This document shows positions 29,001 to 37,373 of a DNA stretch of 64,000 nt, piece after piece. Each line of letters opens with the position of its first letter. Position 1 is the first letter of the stretch. The DNA lies in the NCBI RefSeq assembly GCF_910592395.1, contig NC_088323.1:1984001-2048000 (forward strand). Direction: 5' to 3'. A model generated the notes under the pieces. The model ran no database searches and was not told the origin of the DNA. It saw only the letters and a program-made list of their open reading frames with translations. The position numbers were made by a program, and so were the translations under genes. Origin of the DNA: Lineus longissimus. Lineage: Eukaryota; Nemertea; Pilidiophora; Heteronemertea; Lineidae.

Positions 29001-32000
29001 TAAGGTGTACGTCATTGGTGCGTTGAGACTCAACAATTGATCGACTCGTGTGACAATTGGTTGTCCAGTGTGAGCAGACAGGTGGAAGAATCAAAACACT
29101 GTGTGACTTTTATAAAGAATTGATCAGATTGAGACTAACAACAGATAGGAATGCATTTTAAAATCGGCAACCATTCATTCTTCTATTTCAGTGCTGGCTT
29201 GATTGTCTGAAGTTGGAGTCCATCTGTGGCCAACTACAAGGTTTACCAGAGTCTCTCACAAATCACTCAACACCGTGGAAGGAATACTTCAAGCTTCCAG
29301 TCGCCCTGATGAATTGTGTAGCAGACGACAAGTTCCTCGATCTCTCAATCTTCCAGAAGGTTCTGGTGTGGAAATTCTGTTGTCCACAGAGGGTAAGTTT
29401 TTTTCCCGACTTTGTCATTTCTGCCATATGATATTCTAGGTCCGTAGAATCGATGATTTGGGATGGTTGAATCATTTGTTTACCTTTGTGTTTCCAGCTC
29501 TTTGACGTCTGCCAGGCACTGGTTCTGCATCAGCTCGGAGGTAATGCTCCGCAGTCTGATAACTATGACGTCCGGGATATCTACCCAATGACCGCTTGTA
29601 ATGTTCCTGTGGTGTTCGTGATGCCCCCTGGTGGTGAGGATGTGAGAGGTTTGTGGACTCTTTTTTCTTTAGTTTTGCTTCATTTAGAATGTCGTGGTAC
29701 CATACCACTATGCATACCACTACGAGATATCAGCCATTTCAAGATGCTTTATGTGCCCCATAGGTACAAGGAATTATGTCCTCTTTGGTGAATGTGACAA
29801 TTATAGTAACTTGACTAGGGCAAGGTCATAAGCAATGCATCTGGTTCATATCCCTCACATAGACAACTCTTGCTTCATTGAGAAAATTTTCTATTCTCTC
29901 ATCCAGATGGCTACTCCCTCGTTAGTCCAGCCATTGCCATCCAGCAATACGCCAAAGAAAACAAACTCTCCAGCCGTGTGAAGGTGCTAAACTTTGGGAC
30001 GTCTGCTGCTATGGAGGAAGCGAAGAAGATGCTGGAGTTTTGTATGGAGTCAGGCGATTGGTTGGTTCTGCAGAACACACATCTTGTGGAGGCGTGGTCA
30101 CAAGATGTGTTGAAGTTAATCAGGGTAAGTTGGACAAAACAGTTGGCACCCAGACTAATTTATGGAGTTGGTTTTTGTTTTTGTTGAAGAGGACACTGCC
30201 TCTATACTGCCTCTAAACTGTTTTAGAACATCAAATCATTTCCTTTCAGAATGTTATAACATCAGAAAGTCGCCCTGAAAGCTCTGCCAACCTTGAAGTA
30301 TATGAAATGGAGTCAGTGGCTAGCAACAAGAGTGCAGTGGATGATGGGAAATCTATGATGGGAGTATTGATTGACAGCACAATCGACATTCATCGGGACT
30401 TCCGACTCTGGGTGGTTGGTAGGACGGATACTGGGACCATGTTACCAGGCAAGTGACATGAGTGAAGTCATGGATAAAACACAGAGTGAAATATGTTGCA
30501 TGCAAACCTTTGCTGAAACTAGTCATAAGGCCAGAGCATATCCCTGTTACTTTGACTTTGAGGATCACTACCACATTTTTTTTTTTTTTTTTTTTTTTTC
30601 GTTCTCTGTGTATGATTTTTATTGCATATTTGTGTTGTCTGCTCCTTATTTGGAGGTTTTTTACAATAAATTATTATTATCATTATAGAGGGACCATATT
30701 ATTCTTAGGTGTTTCTTTGATAGAATGTACATTTATCAATGTGTGTAGTAAATCAATATTTCTGTATTTCAGGAGTTATAACCCAATACAGCCTAAAAGT
30801 GAGCACAAAGCTTTCACATTCGCTGAAAAATATACTTCAGCGTTACTACGCCATGACAGAGAAGGCTATCACAACATGGGAGAAAGCATACCAGGACCCA
30901 ACATTGGTGAGTTGGCTCAAAAATCGGAAGAGAAAATAAGACGTGTTGTAAAGAAAAGTTTACTAGAAATCCTTTCCCACATGATTTCAGATTGACAAAA
31001 GCAAAGACCTCTGCAGTTGTGGTACAGGCAGTTTATTGATATTCATCTATTTAGACACTGAAAATATGCAAAATTACAAGTTTCATACCTCATAACTTGT
31101 TGTATTTTCCAGACTGCTAATTTGAAGAAGTTCCACCTGCCACTGACAATCTTACAATCAGTTCTGCTTCATCGCCGTGCGTACGGGAACATCGCATTCA
31201 GTCATGCCATGGACTGGTCACATGGCGACTTTGTCACGGCACTTCTGCTCCTCAAACAGTTGGTACTGATCACAAACGAGAGTGAGGGTATCGTTGACTT
31301 GCTGAAACTGGTTTATGGTGGTCCCAGTATCGATGGATGCGACAAGAAAGTGATAGAGGCTGTGATTGCTCAGATTGTCCACAAACAAATTGCTCCGACA
31401 CAGAAAGTGGTAAGTCTTTTGTAGTTTGCTCCTCAAAGTGCATGACCATTAATGAATGTCGATGTCTGTAGCATCCCACATACAAGAGATTTTTGTCACT
31501 GCGTCACAAATCTCTTGTTTGTGGTGGTTGCAGGCACTTGGGACAAGAATTGGTGACCTGGGATTATCACCAAACCTAGCGATTATCGGTTTCACGAGTA
31601 AACAAGCGACCTTTTCAGTCCAGTCAAGCTACAATTGTTGCAGATCACAGTGATAAAAGTCACTCATTTGCGGGGCTCTTCAGAATAATGCATAATATTC
31701 TATTCGTCTCTCTTTTCTCACAGACCGATGAACTGCCCACTGATCTTCCATCCCTGCTGAGTTACCTGGAGCCAACGGAAGAGGAGACATTCTCTAAGCG
31801 ATTAGAGGAATTAGTTGAAGTCAGTAGCGCTACCTTGGGTCTGTCTAAGTTGTCAGGACACCTATTGTGTGCCAATAGAAGCAGGTATGGGAAGTCAATG
31901 GTTATTTTACAAGTTATTAAGAGTTGTCAATTCGCCAATTCTCAATCACTTATTCCCAATTCTTGAATGGTTTAGTTTGAGGTACATATAGCATGCACTT

Positions 32001-33333
32001 ATTAATGGATCATTAACTTAGCCCTCACATTATTTCAGAGCCTTGGCAGAGGATATCAAGAATCTGGTGGGTTCCTCGCAAACTCTTCGAAGATCAGACG
32101 CAGAAAGTCAAATAATCAAAGACATTCTCAAGCAAATAGAAAATCTCCCTGAATTACCTCCAACAACACGAGATCATCTATATCCATTGGAGATCATGTT
32201 ACACTACGAGGTTGAGTCGTACAAAACACTCCTTTCGACTATCCAATCAGGTCTGACGTTGTTAGATTTAGCAACACAAGGAGCAGTGGCGCTGTGTCAG
32301 GAACAAGAGGAATTATACAAGACTATCTCACAGAATGATGTACCAAAATCTTGGGAAGCTGACACATTTCCATCCGGTCTCAGCCTCGACAAATGGCTGT
32401 ATCATTTGGAGCAGAGAGTCGAACTGATTACTGTCTATGCTAAGAATCCAGGAGCTGTTGCAGTGTTTGACTTGGCTGTATTCCGCCGCCCGGACAAGTT
32501 CATCCAATGTATCTTACAGAACCATTCACGCAAGTCATTCAGGGATCTGCACACCTTTCGTCTTGAAGCTCAGGTGTGTACACTGTGTTTTGGAATCACT
32601 CAGTTGCCTTGATCTGAGCTAGAATTGAAGCTGGGAGTCAGTAACTCTAAAATATTGGCAAGTAGGCCTTTCGGATGTTGGGAACTTAAGCAGAACAGAA
32701 CTGACATGAGATCCAAGTTGTATCAAAGTTGACATCAGTCCTATAATCAATCTTTTCCCAACTGTCTTTTTGCCCCTGAAGTCCCCACTATGCCACTTTC
32801 AGAAAATGAGAAAGGTTTGATACATTTGGAAACAACTCCTCTACATGACCTTTGATCCTCTAAAAGATTGCAACACTCCTCAAATTAGAAAAATGCTGGT
32901 AGATCCCACTCTCAATATCCCCAGTTTAGGTTTTGAAAGCAGAATTCATGCTAACTGATTGACATCTCTAGCCCTTATCTTTCAGTTCCTACCAATGAGC
33001 AGTAAACCGTTCCAGCCACCAACATCTGGCGTCTACGTCACCAACTTGCAGTTACACAATGCATCATGGGATGGCATTCGTTCTGTTTTGAAAGACCAAC
33101 CTGCAGATCAGGATGACCCAAGGAACATGCCGACAATCTGGCTCAAACCAGTCGAAATTACAGACGATTACATTGAACAAAAACACAATTTCTACGACTG
33201 CCCCATTTATTTGGGCGGTAAATCAGGACAGCTGTTATCTAAAAATGTGGTGACGCATTTGAAACTACAGACAGCAGCACCTCCCATGAAATGGGAAACA
33301 AAGCGTGTGTACATGTCTTGTGATTTGAACTAA
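1..33333 (+). CDS. DNHD1: Dynein heavy chain-like gene, 5' truncated; best candidate DNHD1
   Basis: A giant AAA+ motor-type protein of the dynein heavy chain family; the 5' end lies outside the window and the stop is TAA at 33331-33333. I joined 69 exons by GT-AG borders (one GC-AG), and the reading phase stays consistent throughout, giving about 4670 residues. The order is tail, linker, AAA1 (GPAATGKSE), AAA2 (GPCGSGKTT), AAA3 (GAPGVGKTS), degenerate AAA4, stalk with microtubule-binding tip, AAA5, AAA6 and C-terminal domain. Dynein family membership is certain. The paralogue is inferred: AAA1 Walker B and the AAA4 P-loop are altered, and there are long insertions in AAA1, between AAA3 and AAA4, and around AAA5. 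This, with a length like that family's roughly 4750 residues, fits DNHD1, a sperm-flagellum-associated divergent dynein; a divergent DNAH such as DNAH14 is the alternative. Confidence 0.8.
376..470 (-). repeat. tRNA-like (SINE-type) fragment in an intron
   Basis: On the minus strand the sequence holds GGATCCGGGTTCAATCCTTGG, which contains a Pol III B-box-like GGTTCAATCC about 20 bp after GACCTGCTATCTATTGGATC. It resembles the 3' half of a tRNA but does not fold into an intact one. A tRNA-derived SINE remnant is the likely reading; this is based on the motif only. Confidence 0.3.
1453..1543 (+). other. Possible extra or alternative exon of the dynein-like gene
   Basis: An open 91-bp stretch preceded by an acceptor (TTTTAGCTTCAG) and followed by GTAATG. 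In the phase left by the preceding exon it reads KRRTTMRRQSRAMSLVAMLN and continues without a stop. It is very basic, like the following tail exon. It ends in phase 1, which does not match the next exon at 1918, so including it would break the frame unless another donor or exon is used. A weaker donor after position 1497 would keep phase 0. Confidence 0.3.
2208..2290 (+). repeat. Possible dispersed repeat fragment
   Basis: TTAGGAGCGGATCCAGAAAT followed by a G-rich GTGCAGCCCC stretch resembles a short dispersed repeat that I recall from several invertebrate genomes. It lies inside an intron of the dynein-like gene. No terminal repeats could be defined. Confidence 0.25.
2941..7033 (+). CDS. Dynein-like gene: distal tail and linker (DHC_N2) exons
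   Basis: Exons 2941-3042, 3146-3343, 3551-3721, 3847-4087, 4528-4685, 4834-4968, 5176-5271, 5490-5850, 6012-6185, 6424-6652 and 6885-7033. The linker is the lever that swings across the AAA ring during the power stroke. Recognisable family signatures are RHWKTIFIGMG at the linker start, WLYLLKVFEDADVFEMFG, FPRLYFLSDQELVDLLG, and the QLLDEVAQLEEMG to REICADYLYSE stretch that leads into AAA1. All exon phases join in frame. The linker is well kept compared with the ATPase sites, suggesting that the overall motor architecture is under selection. Confidence 0.85.
4089..4330 (+). repeat. Direct duplication of an about 100-bp AT-rich unit
   Basis: Two copies, about 4100-4188 and 4238-4330, share TTTTTTCTGCTCAAAATG, AGAAACATCATCAGCCC and ATTTTTCAGAATTTTGAA in the same order, offset by about 140 bp. 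It starts just after the exon ending at 4087 and fills part of that intron. Confidence 0.7.
6664..6735 (+). repeat. tRNA-like (SINE-type) fragment in an intron
   Basis: TGGTGTAGTGCTGAGATTCC is A-box-like, and 25 bp later GGTTCGATTCC matches the Pol III B box. Spacing resembles a tRNA, but the acceptor stem does not pair, so a tRNA-derived repeat is more likely than a tRNA gene. Confidence 0.4.
7128..7215 (+). repeat. tRNA-Val-like (SINE-type) fragment in an intron
   Basis: TCCGCCTAACAAACAGCAGG followed by TCGGGTTCGATCCTGG resembles the anticodon arm (AAC) and T arm of a tRNA-Val. The 5' half is poor, so I call a tRNA-derived repeat or pseudogene in the intron before AAA1. Confidence 0.4.
7290..12545 (+). 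CDS. Dynein-like gene: AAA1 module and AAA1-AAA2 connection
   Basis: AAA1 is the main ATPase site of dyneins. Exons 7290-7720 and 7961-8093 carry Walker A GPAATGKSE (7672-7698) and Walker B WVLFDDCERLD; 8316-8419 follows. Exons 11239-11450, 11617-11754, 11944-12118 and 12253-12545 carry the sensor I strand GCFMTMNTQ and the helical end of the module. The family Walker B is FDEFNRI; here the catalytic Glu is Asp, so hydrolysis may be weak, while the P-loop Lys and sensor Asn are kept. Walker B and sensor I are pushed apart by an extra block described separately. Confidence 0.85.
8687..11340 (+). CDS. Dynein-like gene: extra segment inserted in AAA1
   Basis: Small exons 8687-8704 (18 bp, PGFTYK), 9167-9191 (25 bp; a donor at 9198 is also in frame), 9465-9601, 9742-9874 and 10397-10525, plus the first part of 11239-11450. 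They encode about 190 residues, rich in Arg, Lys and Gln (for example INRTRRHSLTTLHPMPGND, QMKQQYQQSQPWRWRHRQK), lying between the VMSVFAQHLDYL helix and the NGKLIKARANFG strand. Ordinary dyneins have only a few dozen residues here. All junctions are in frame with good splice sites. The function is unknown; it probably forms a disordered surface loop. Confidence 0.65.
12781..14726 (+). CDS. Dynein-like gene: AAA2 exons
   Basis: Exons 12781-12978, 13198-13651, 13826-13991, 14161-14378 and 14573-14726. Walker A GPCGSGKTT sits at about 12829-12855. The conserved AAA2 strand appears as KWLVLDGGIQLPWVESLN, followed by LNTLLDDSKTLSLANRE and LLFEMNDLTNASPAMLTRC, where the TRC Arg occupies the usual arginine-finger position (dyneins: SPATVSRC). 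AAA2 normally binds nucleotide structurally, and this module looks largely intact. A short Ser/Arg-rich insert (SPRSNTSVKSRGSSRLEEH) starts the last exon. Confidence 0.85.
15131..17425 (+). CDS. Dynein-like gene: AAA3 exons
   Basis: Exons 15131-15317, 15504-15651, 15964-16128, 16318-16628, 16752-16926 and 17139-17425. Walker A is GAPGVGKTS; Walker B is HHLFFLDDLN, like the family FFIDDLNMP. Later family blocks are FRPTPAQAHYMFSLHDLAHV (family PTPxKxHYxFNxRD) and IARLWCHEVTRTFGDRL (family RLWxHExxRVFxDRL). AAA3 gates AAA1 activity in dyneins; here it is the most canonical ATPase site of the protein. The Ser-rich stretch RSRSTLKSKKKVGKKASSS precedes the last conserved block. Confidence 0.88.
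17727..20803 (+). CDS. Dynein-like gene: acidic Ser/Thr-rich linker between AAA3 and AAA4
   Basis: Exons 17727-17904, 18109-18615, 18760-18828, 19099-19161, 19629-19664 and 20646-20803, about 335 residues. The first is Pro/Thr-rich (VPTPPPGAKPRK). The second is a long acidic run ending in a Glu/Asp/Ser tract encoded by GAT/GAA repeats near 18545-18610. The last is Gly/Arg/Ser-rich (STGGGIRRGRRGVTF). Three small exons of 69, 63 and 36 bp are all multiples of three in the same phase, so each could be skipped without a frameshift. No catalytic motif is present; a disordered, possibly phosphorylated linker is inferred. Confidence 0.6.
17967..18009 (+). repeat. Tandem duplication of a 21-bp unit
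   Basis: AAGAGTATTTTCTGACCTTA occurs twice back to back in the intron before the acidic exon at 18109. It is a small local duplication with no sign of function. Confidence 0.7.
19852..20080. repeat. Long inverted repeat (foldback/MITE-like) in an intron
   Basis: Arms at about 19852-19954 and 19978-20080 are reverse complements over about 103 bp with roughly four mismatches, around a 23-bp loop. Shared blocks include GGTCTACAATAGGGAAATGA and GATGCGACAAGCGCCTA in the right arm. The RNA would form a near-perfect hairpin. No coding sequence is present, and no clear target duplication was found. Confidence 0.85.
20942..22800 (+). CDS. Dynein-like gene: AAA4 exons (degenerate P-loop)
   Basis: Exons 20942-21178, 21362-21457, 21594-21765, 22042-22209, 22354-22499 and 22591-22800. 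The P-loop strand reads ALVLGVSYSTGRATMTRLAA where dyneins have GVGGSGRQSLTRLAA, so the Gly-Gly core is lost although the TRLAA helix is kept. The later pattern of NLHVVVCLS, KFPSLIKNCCSVDLYQPW and FMELTHLFRVI follows the family order up to the stalk. AAA4 often binds nucleotide without being essential; here binding looks doubtful. Confidence 0.8.
21797..21960 (+). repeat. tRNA-like head with tail (SINE-type) in an intron
   Basis: GAGCAGTATGGTGTAGTGAT is A-box-like and TCGGTTTGATACCTGATTC is B-box-like about 45 bp later. A non-tRNA tail follows (CATTGCTTGAGTCCTTGG). This layout is typical of tRNA-derived SINEs. Confidence 0.4.
23108..26160 (+). CDS. Dynein-like gene: stalk coiled coil and microtubule-binding tip
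   Basis: Exons 23108-23278, 23575-23670, 23969-23986 (an 18-bp microexon, KVQYEQ), 24574-24719, 24988-25258, 25600-25722 and the start of 26023-26858. The ascending helix is Lys/Glu-rich (ITSLTKSKAKLRPKLEAANE). The tip includes DFAEIKSFNAPPEVVKEVVD (family DxTEVKSxxxPP) and FYDKDNIPPHIYNEM (family FDKDxI). The descending helix follows (KQAKGIEKQIA, DDLMEQMETENILWKEELAS). The preserved hallmarks suggest that the protein can still contact microtubules. Confidence 0.85.
25395..25575 (+). repeat. SINE-like fragment with conserved GACCTTGAGCAAGG motif
   Basis: GTGACCTTGAGCAAGGCACT, then TTGCTTCTCCACCC and GTGAATGGGCACCTAGC, matches in style the conserved core or tail found in many animal SINEs. 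It lies in the intron between the microtubule-tip exon and the descending-stalk exon. Confidence 0.5.
26023..27863 (+). CDS. Dynein-like gene: AAA5 exons with extra segments
   Basis: Exons 26023-26858 (836 bp, the largest exon here), 27034-27212 and 27493-27863. Family blocks are SICYFGPLDSENRANLLSDW, HVWPLLIDPDRQAKKW (family WPLxIDPQxQAxxW), and VTVLVTNLERKPLDPLF followed by DFCLYLSTSVPLY. Between these blocks lie Ser/Thr-rich stretches absent from ordinary dyneins: about 65 residues after NFDVKTSS and about 90 residues after WVEILQKGKSRIREN, the latter ending near the LWVVEADDQSLDG helix. AAA5 has no functional P-loop in dyneins, and none is seen here. Confidence 0.82.
28123..30124 (+). CDS. 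Dynein-like gene: AAA6 exons
   Basis: Exons 28123-28435, 28687-28931, 29192-29392, 29498-29648 and 29907-30124. Conserved patterns are LGLESPLLDDPTMLESLLNC, the IFKFASMLMSE helix pair, VPVVFVMPPGGEDVR (family TPIIFVLSPGADP), and GDWLVLQNTHLVEAW (family GxWVxLQNCHLA). A stop follows soon if the donor after 28931 (GTTCGA) is read through; joining to 29192 restores the family pattern, so I chose that splice despite the weak donor. Confidence 0.83.
30250..33333 (+). CDS. Dynein-like gene: C-terminal domain and stop
   Basis: Exons 30250-30448, 30773-30906, 31113-31409, 31724-31884, 32039-32573 and 32986-33333. Key blocks are LPGVITQYSLKVSTKLSHSL (family FPxxxLQxxxKxTxEPPxGL), RAYGNIAFSHAMDWSHGD (family RxxxGxxGWNxxYxFxxxD), and the final GVYVTNLQLHNASWDGI with MPTIWLKPVEI (family GVYVxGLxLEGAxWD and PVIWLKP). 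The first of these introns begins with GC instead of GT. The stop TAA is at 33331-33333, followed by an AT-rich 3' UTR. Confidence 0.88.
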
Positions 33334-33949
33334 CGGTCTGTGGTCACTCTCCAAAAATGTATGGAAGCAGACATTAGAAAGCTTGGTGAGAATCCATGTC
33401 GGGCAATTTGAATAGTTTATTATCTGTGATTTTAGTCTTTGACTATGGTGTATATAGATATGCATATTGTGTATATTTTGTAACTTATCATGTATATATT
33501 GTCATAGATTTATTTGAGTTGATGTTCTAATGCCCTGTGATACACATTTGATGTTCCGTCCATTAAACAAAATGTACAAAAATTCCACCCAACACTATTT
33601 ACAAGATTCTTTAATATATAAAACCCCCCGAGTGTATAACATATCAGGTTCTGTAAAAAGCTGCTTGTGGTTTTTTTAAAAGTGATTGCTGTTATCCGTC
33701 CAACTGAACATGGAAAGCACTTCTGCCTTCAATTGATATGTAGAATGATCCCATATATCATTAAGATGACCATGTTCAATGGTCCATTGTGTGTTTTTTG
33801 CCCTTTTAAATGAGTGCAGTGACACTACTTGAATATGTGGAAGTGGTGTAAATATCGTTATTTGATGTTGCAGCAATTGACAATTTTCAAAACGACATAT
33901 TCCATATGAGGTTTGAGTCTTACTGCAGATGATTCCTTGTTTATTTTTG

Positions 33950-33955
33950 AATAAA
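33950..33955 (+). terminator. Polyadenylation signal AATAAA, dynein-like gene
   Basis: The first canonical AATAAA after the dynein-like stop codon, about 615 bp into an AT-rich 3' UTR with no open frame. The minisatellite-bearing intergenic stretch starts about 300 bp later. Confidence 0.6.
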
Positions 33956-34269
33956 GATTAAGAAAAAGATAATTTACGTCTTTACTTCTTCTATCGGCAA
34001 CTTTTTTAATATATTCCTGTATTCCTTTTTAACACTGGACAAGGTGAACTACATGTAGTGTGCGAGTGTACTTGGTACATACAGAAGGACAAGATCAGAA
34101 CCCTTGGCAATGGGCAGAGCTGCAGTCTCGATGTGCTCTTGATGACAGTCACACCATGCATTGGCCGCAAAGGTCAAAATGCTTGGCCCAAAGTGGGTAA
34201 CCTGCTCCACAAGGACAGCACCACGACCCTTGCAGAGCTGCTGTCTCAATGAGAACATGAAGACTGTCT

Positions 34270-36020
34270 TCTGTCCTGTCAACATGTTGAGGGAGATGAG
34301 ACAGTCACAGCCAGCCCGATTATGTCCTGCTGGCAGCCCCTCTGTCCAGTCAACACTGTGAGAGAGATGAGACAGAAAAACCCAGGCTGATTATGTCCTG
34401 TGGGCTGTCCTGCCGTCCTGTCAACATGTTGAGGGAGATGAGACAGTCACAGCCAGCCCGATTATGTCCTGCTGGCAGCCCCACTGTCCAGTCAACATTG
34501 TGAGAGAGCTGCACAGACAGTGAAACCCAGGCCGATTATGTCCTGTCGGCTGCCCTGCCGTACAGTCAACACGGTGAGAGAGATGAGCTAGTCACACCCT
34601 GGCTGATTATGTTTTTCCGCCTGCTCCACTGTGCTGTCAACATGGAGAAAGACGAGACAGTCACACCAAGGCCTATTATGACCTGTTGGCTGCCCTGCTG
34701 TCCAGTCAACACGGTGAGACAGATGAGCCAGTCACACTCAGGCTGATGATATGTTTCTGCCTGCCCCACTGTCCTGATAACTTGAAGAGAAACGAGACAG
34801 TCACACCAAGGCTGATTATGTCCTGTTGACTGCCCTGCCGTCCAGTCAAAACGGTGAGAGAGATGAGCCAGTCACACTCAGGCTGATTATGTCCTGTTGG
34901 CTGTCCTACCGTCCAGGCAACACGGTGAGAGAGATGAGACTGTCACACCGAGGCTGATTATGTCCTGCTGGCAGCCCCACTGTCCAGTCGACACGGTGAG
35001 AGAGATGAGACAGTCCCAACTGGGTCGATTATGTCCTGCTGGCTACGCCCCCGTCCTGTTAACAAGGTGAGAGAGAGAACAGAGTCACACCCAGCCCGAA
35101 TATGTACTGCTGCCTGCTCCGTCGTCCTGTCGACACGGTCAAGGAGAGATGAGACAGACACACCAGGTCGATTGGGTCCTCCTGGTTGTCCCGTCATCCT
35201 GTACACGATGAAAGAGATGAGACAGTCACAGCCAGCCCGGTTTTACTTTCTGCCCCGCCGTACAGTCGACACGTAGAGAGAGATGAGACAGTCACAACAA
35301 GGCTGATTATGTCCTGCTGTCTGCTCCACCGTCCTTTCAACGCGATGAGAGAGAAGAGACAGTAACACCCTGCCCGATTAGGTCCTGCTGGCCACCTCGC
35401 CATTCTGTCAACATGGTGAGAGAGAGATGAAACAGTCCCACACGTCCTGATTATATCCTGCTGGCTGCCCCGCGCCCTGTCACCACGATGAAAAAGATGG
35501 CTGCCTGTCCTGCGACTGGAGGACATAATCGGCCTTGGTGTGACTGTCTCATCTCTCTTACCGTTTGACAGGACGGAGGGGCAGGCAGAAGGACATGGTC
35601 GGCCTGGGTGTGACTGTCTTTTCTCTCTTACCGTGTTGACAGGACCAGGACATAATCGGCCTTGGCGTGACTGTTTCATCTCTCTCGCCGTGTTGACAGG
35701 ATGGTGAGGCAGCCAGCAGTACATAATTGAGTTGAATGTACCTGTCTCATCTCTCTCACTATGTTGACAGGACAGCGGGGCAGCCGACAGGACATAATCG
35801 AGCTGGTTGTGACTGTCTCATCTCTCTAAACGTGTTGACTGGACGGCGGGGAAGGCAGCAGGACATAAGAGGGCTGGAGGTGACTGTCTTTTCCCTCTCA
35901 CCGCGTCGGCAGGACGGTGGGGCAGCCAACAGGAAATTATTGGACTGGATGGGAGTGTCTCATCTCTCTCTCCGTGTTGACAGGATGGCGAGGCAGTCAG
36001 CAGTACATAATTGACTCGGA
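34270..36020 (+). repeat. Diverged minisatellite with units in both orientations
   Basis: Roughly 70-bp units containing GAGATGAGACAGTCACA and GATTATGTCCTGCTGGC repeat on the plus strand from about 34270 to 35490. From about 35520 the same units appear as reverse complements (GACATAATCGGCC, TGACTGTCTCATCTCTCT) to about 36020. Units differ from one another by many substitutions and small indels, so this part is older than the array at 36.7 kb. Short open frames inside it are repeat artefacts. Confidence 0.9.
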
Positions 36021-36237
36021 TGTGATAGACTTGTGTGTGGAGTGGACGATAATGCGAATTTCACGCCAGTCTGATTGTCACCAGTTCATAGGGCGATTAC
36101 CTGATAGTTATGTGGCATTCCGTCAAACTGTTACCTCACATCCTTTGTAAATTAGTGTTGCTTGTTACATGTCACATTCAATGGTTCATTTGAGGATAGT
36201 TATGTGATTCTACTTTACCATGATTAGGCCCGTTTGG

Positions 36238-36465
36238 CATTGAGACCACCGGTAATATGGTGGTCTGTACTCCAGCCCAGAGTTGAACTTGTTCTGGTGG
36301 CTTGTTAGGGACAATGTCACAGCCTGTGATTGTACACATTGATCTGATGAATGTTACATTTGAGACCCCGACTACTATTGTGGCCTATACTCTAGCCTAG
36401 AATTGACCTCGCTCTGGTGGTTTTTGTCTGGGACAGAGTCACAACCTATGATTGTGCCCGTCCTT
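36238..36465 (+). repeat. Pair of diverged direct repeats, about 100 bp each
   Basis: Two copies near 36245-36345 and 36362-36462 share the order TGAGACC, a GTGG/CTGTACTC block, CTCTGGTGG or TTCTGGTGG, and GTCACAGCCTGTGATTGT or GTCACAACCTATGATTGT. They separate the two minisatellite blocks. Confidence 0.6.
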
Positions 36466-36599
36466 CTGATGCAGAGGCGTTGAATCAGTTGTGAGCGTCC
36501 GCACAAAGACATGTAGACCCTGCTGCTAGAGCAGATCAAGACTCTCCTGCTGTAAAATCGGCCAGGAACCATTGCACAGTAAATTCACTGGCAATTTTC

Positions 36600-37240
36600 T
36601 TATCTCTCATGATAGGTCTGTGTGTGACTGTCTCGTCTCTCTCGACATGTTGACCAGACAGCAGGGCAGCCAGCAGGACATGATGGGGCTGGGTGTGTCT
36701 GTCTCATCTCTCTCAGCGTACCTATGATGGCAGGGCAGGACATAATCGGGCTGGGTGGGACTGTCTCATCTCTCTCTTGCCGAGTTGTCAGGACGGCAAA
36801 GCAGTCATCAGGACATAATCGGGCTGGGTGTGACTGTCTCATCTCTCTCTTGCCGAGTTGTCAGGACGGCAAAGCAGTCATCAGGACATAATCGGGCTGG
36901 GTGTGACTGTCTCATCTCTCTCTTACCGAGTTGTCAGGACGGCAGAGCAGTCATCGGGACATAATTGAGCTGGGTGTGACTGTCTCATCTCTCTCTTGCC
37001 GAGTTGTCAGGACGGCAGAGCAGTCATTGGGACATAATTGAGCTGGGTGTGACTGTCTCATCTCTCTCTTGTCGAGTTGTCAGGACGGCAGAGCAGTCAT
37101 CAGGACATATAATTGAGCTGGGTGTGACTGTCTCATCTCTCTCTTGCCGAGTTGTCAGGACGGCAGAGCAGTCATCGGGACATAATTGAGCTGGGTGCGA
37201 CTGTCTCATTGCTCTCATCGTGTTGACACGACAGAGACAG
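36600..37240 (-). repeat. Homogeneous 73-bp minisatellite array
   Basis: The unit GGACATAATCGGGCTGGGTG, continuing through TGACTGTCTCATCTCTCTC and GTTGTCAGGACGGCA, recurs with GGAC at 36811, 36884, 36957, 37030, 37103 and 37178. That is a 73-bp period, with one 2-bp insertion. Units are nearly identical, which points to recent expansion. Orientation equals that of the 35.5-36.0 kb block and is opposite to 34.3-35.5 kb. Confidence 0.92.
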
Positions 37241-37373
37241 AGACACAGTCAACTGCTTGAACCTTGTCTTCGGCAAGATGGCACATTGATGACATTGCAA
37301 AATCTGATCAAGACAACAAACTGATTATCACGAAATATTAATTAGTTTATTATTAGTCTAATTACACTGCAAA

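Noticed and set aside
28932-29002. Gene end at the stop after the AAA6 exon (LPLYLP*)
   Set aside because: Splicing at 28931 to 29192 restores the conserved dynein order, and more than 900 further residues of AAA6 and C-terminal domain follow in phase.
35194-37218. Long open frames within the minisatellite (for example 35194-35724 minus)
   Set aside because: They are translations of the repeat unit in several frames and both strands, with no protein family pattern or conserved start.
34270-37240. Evenly spaced repeats considered as a CRISPR array
   Set aside because: The whole 73-bp period repeats with no unique spacers, units lie in both orientations, and the surroundings are intron-containing animal genes.
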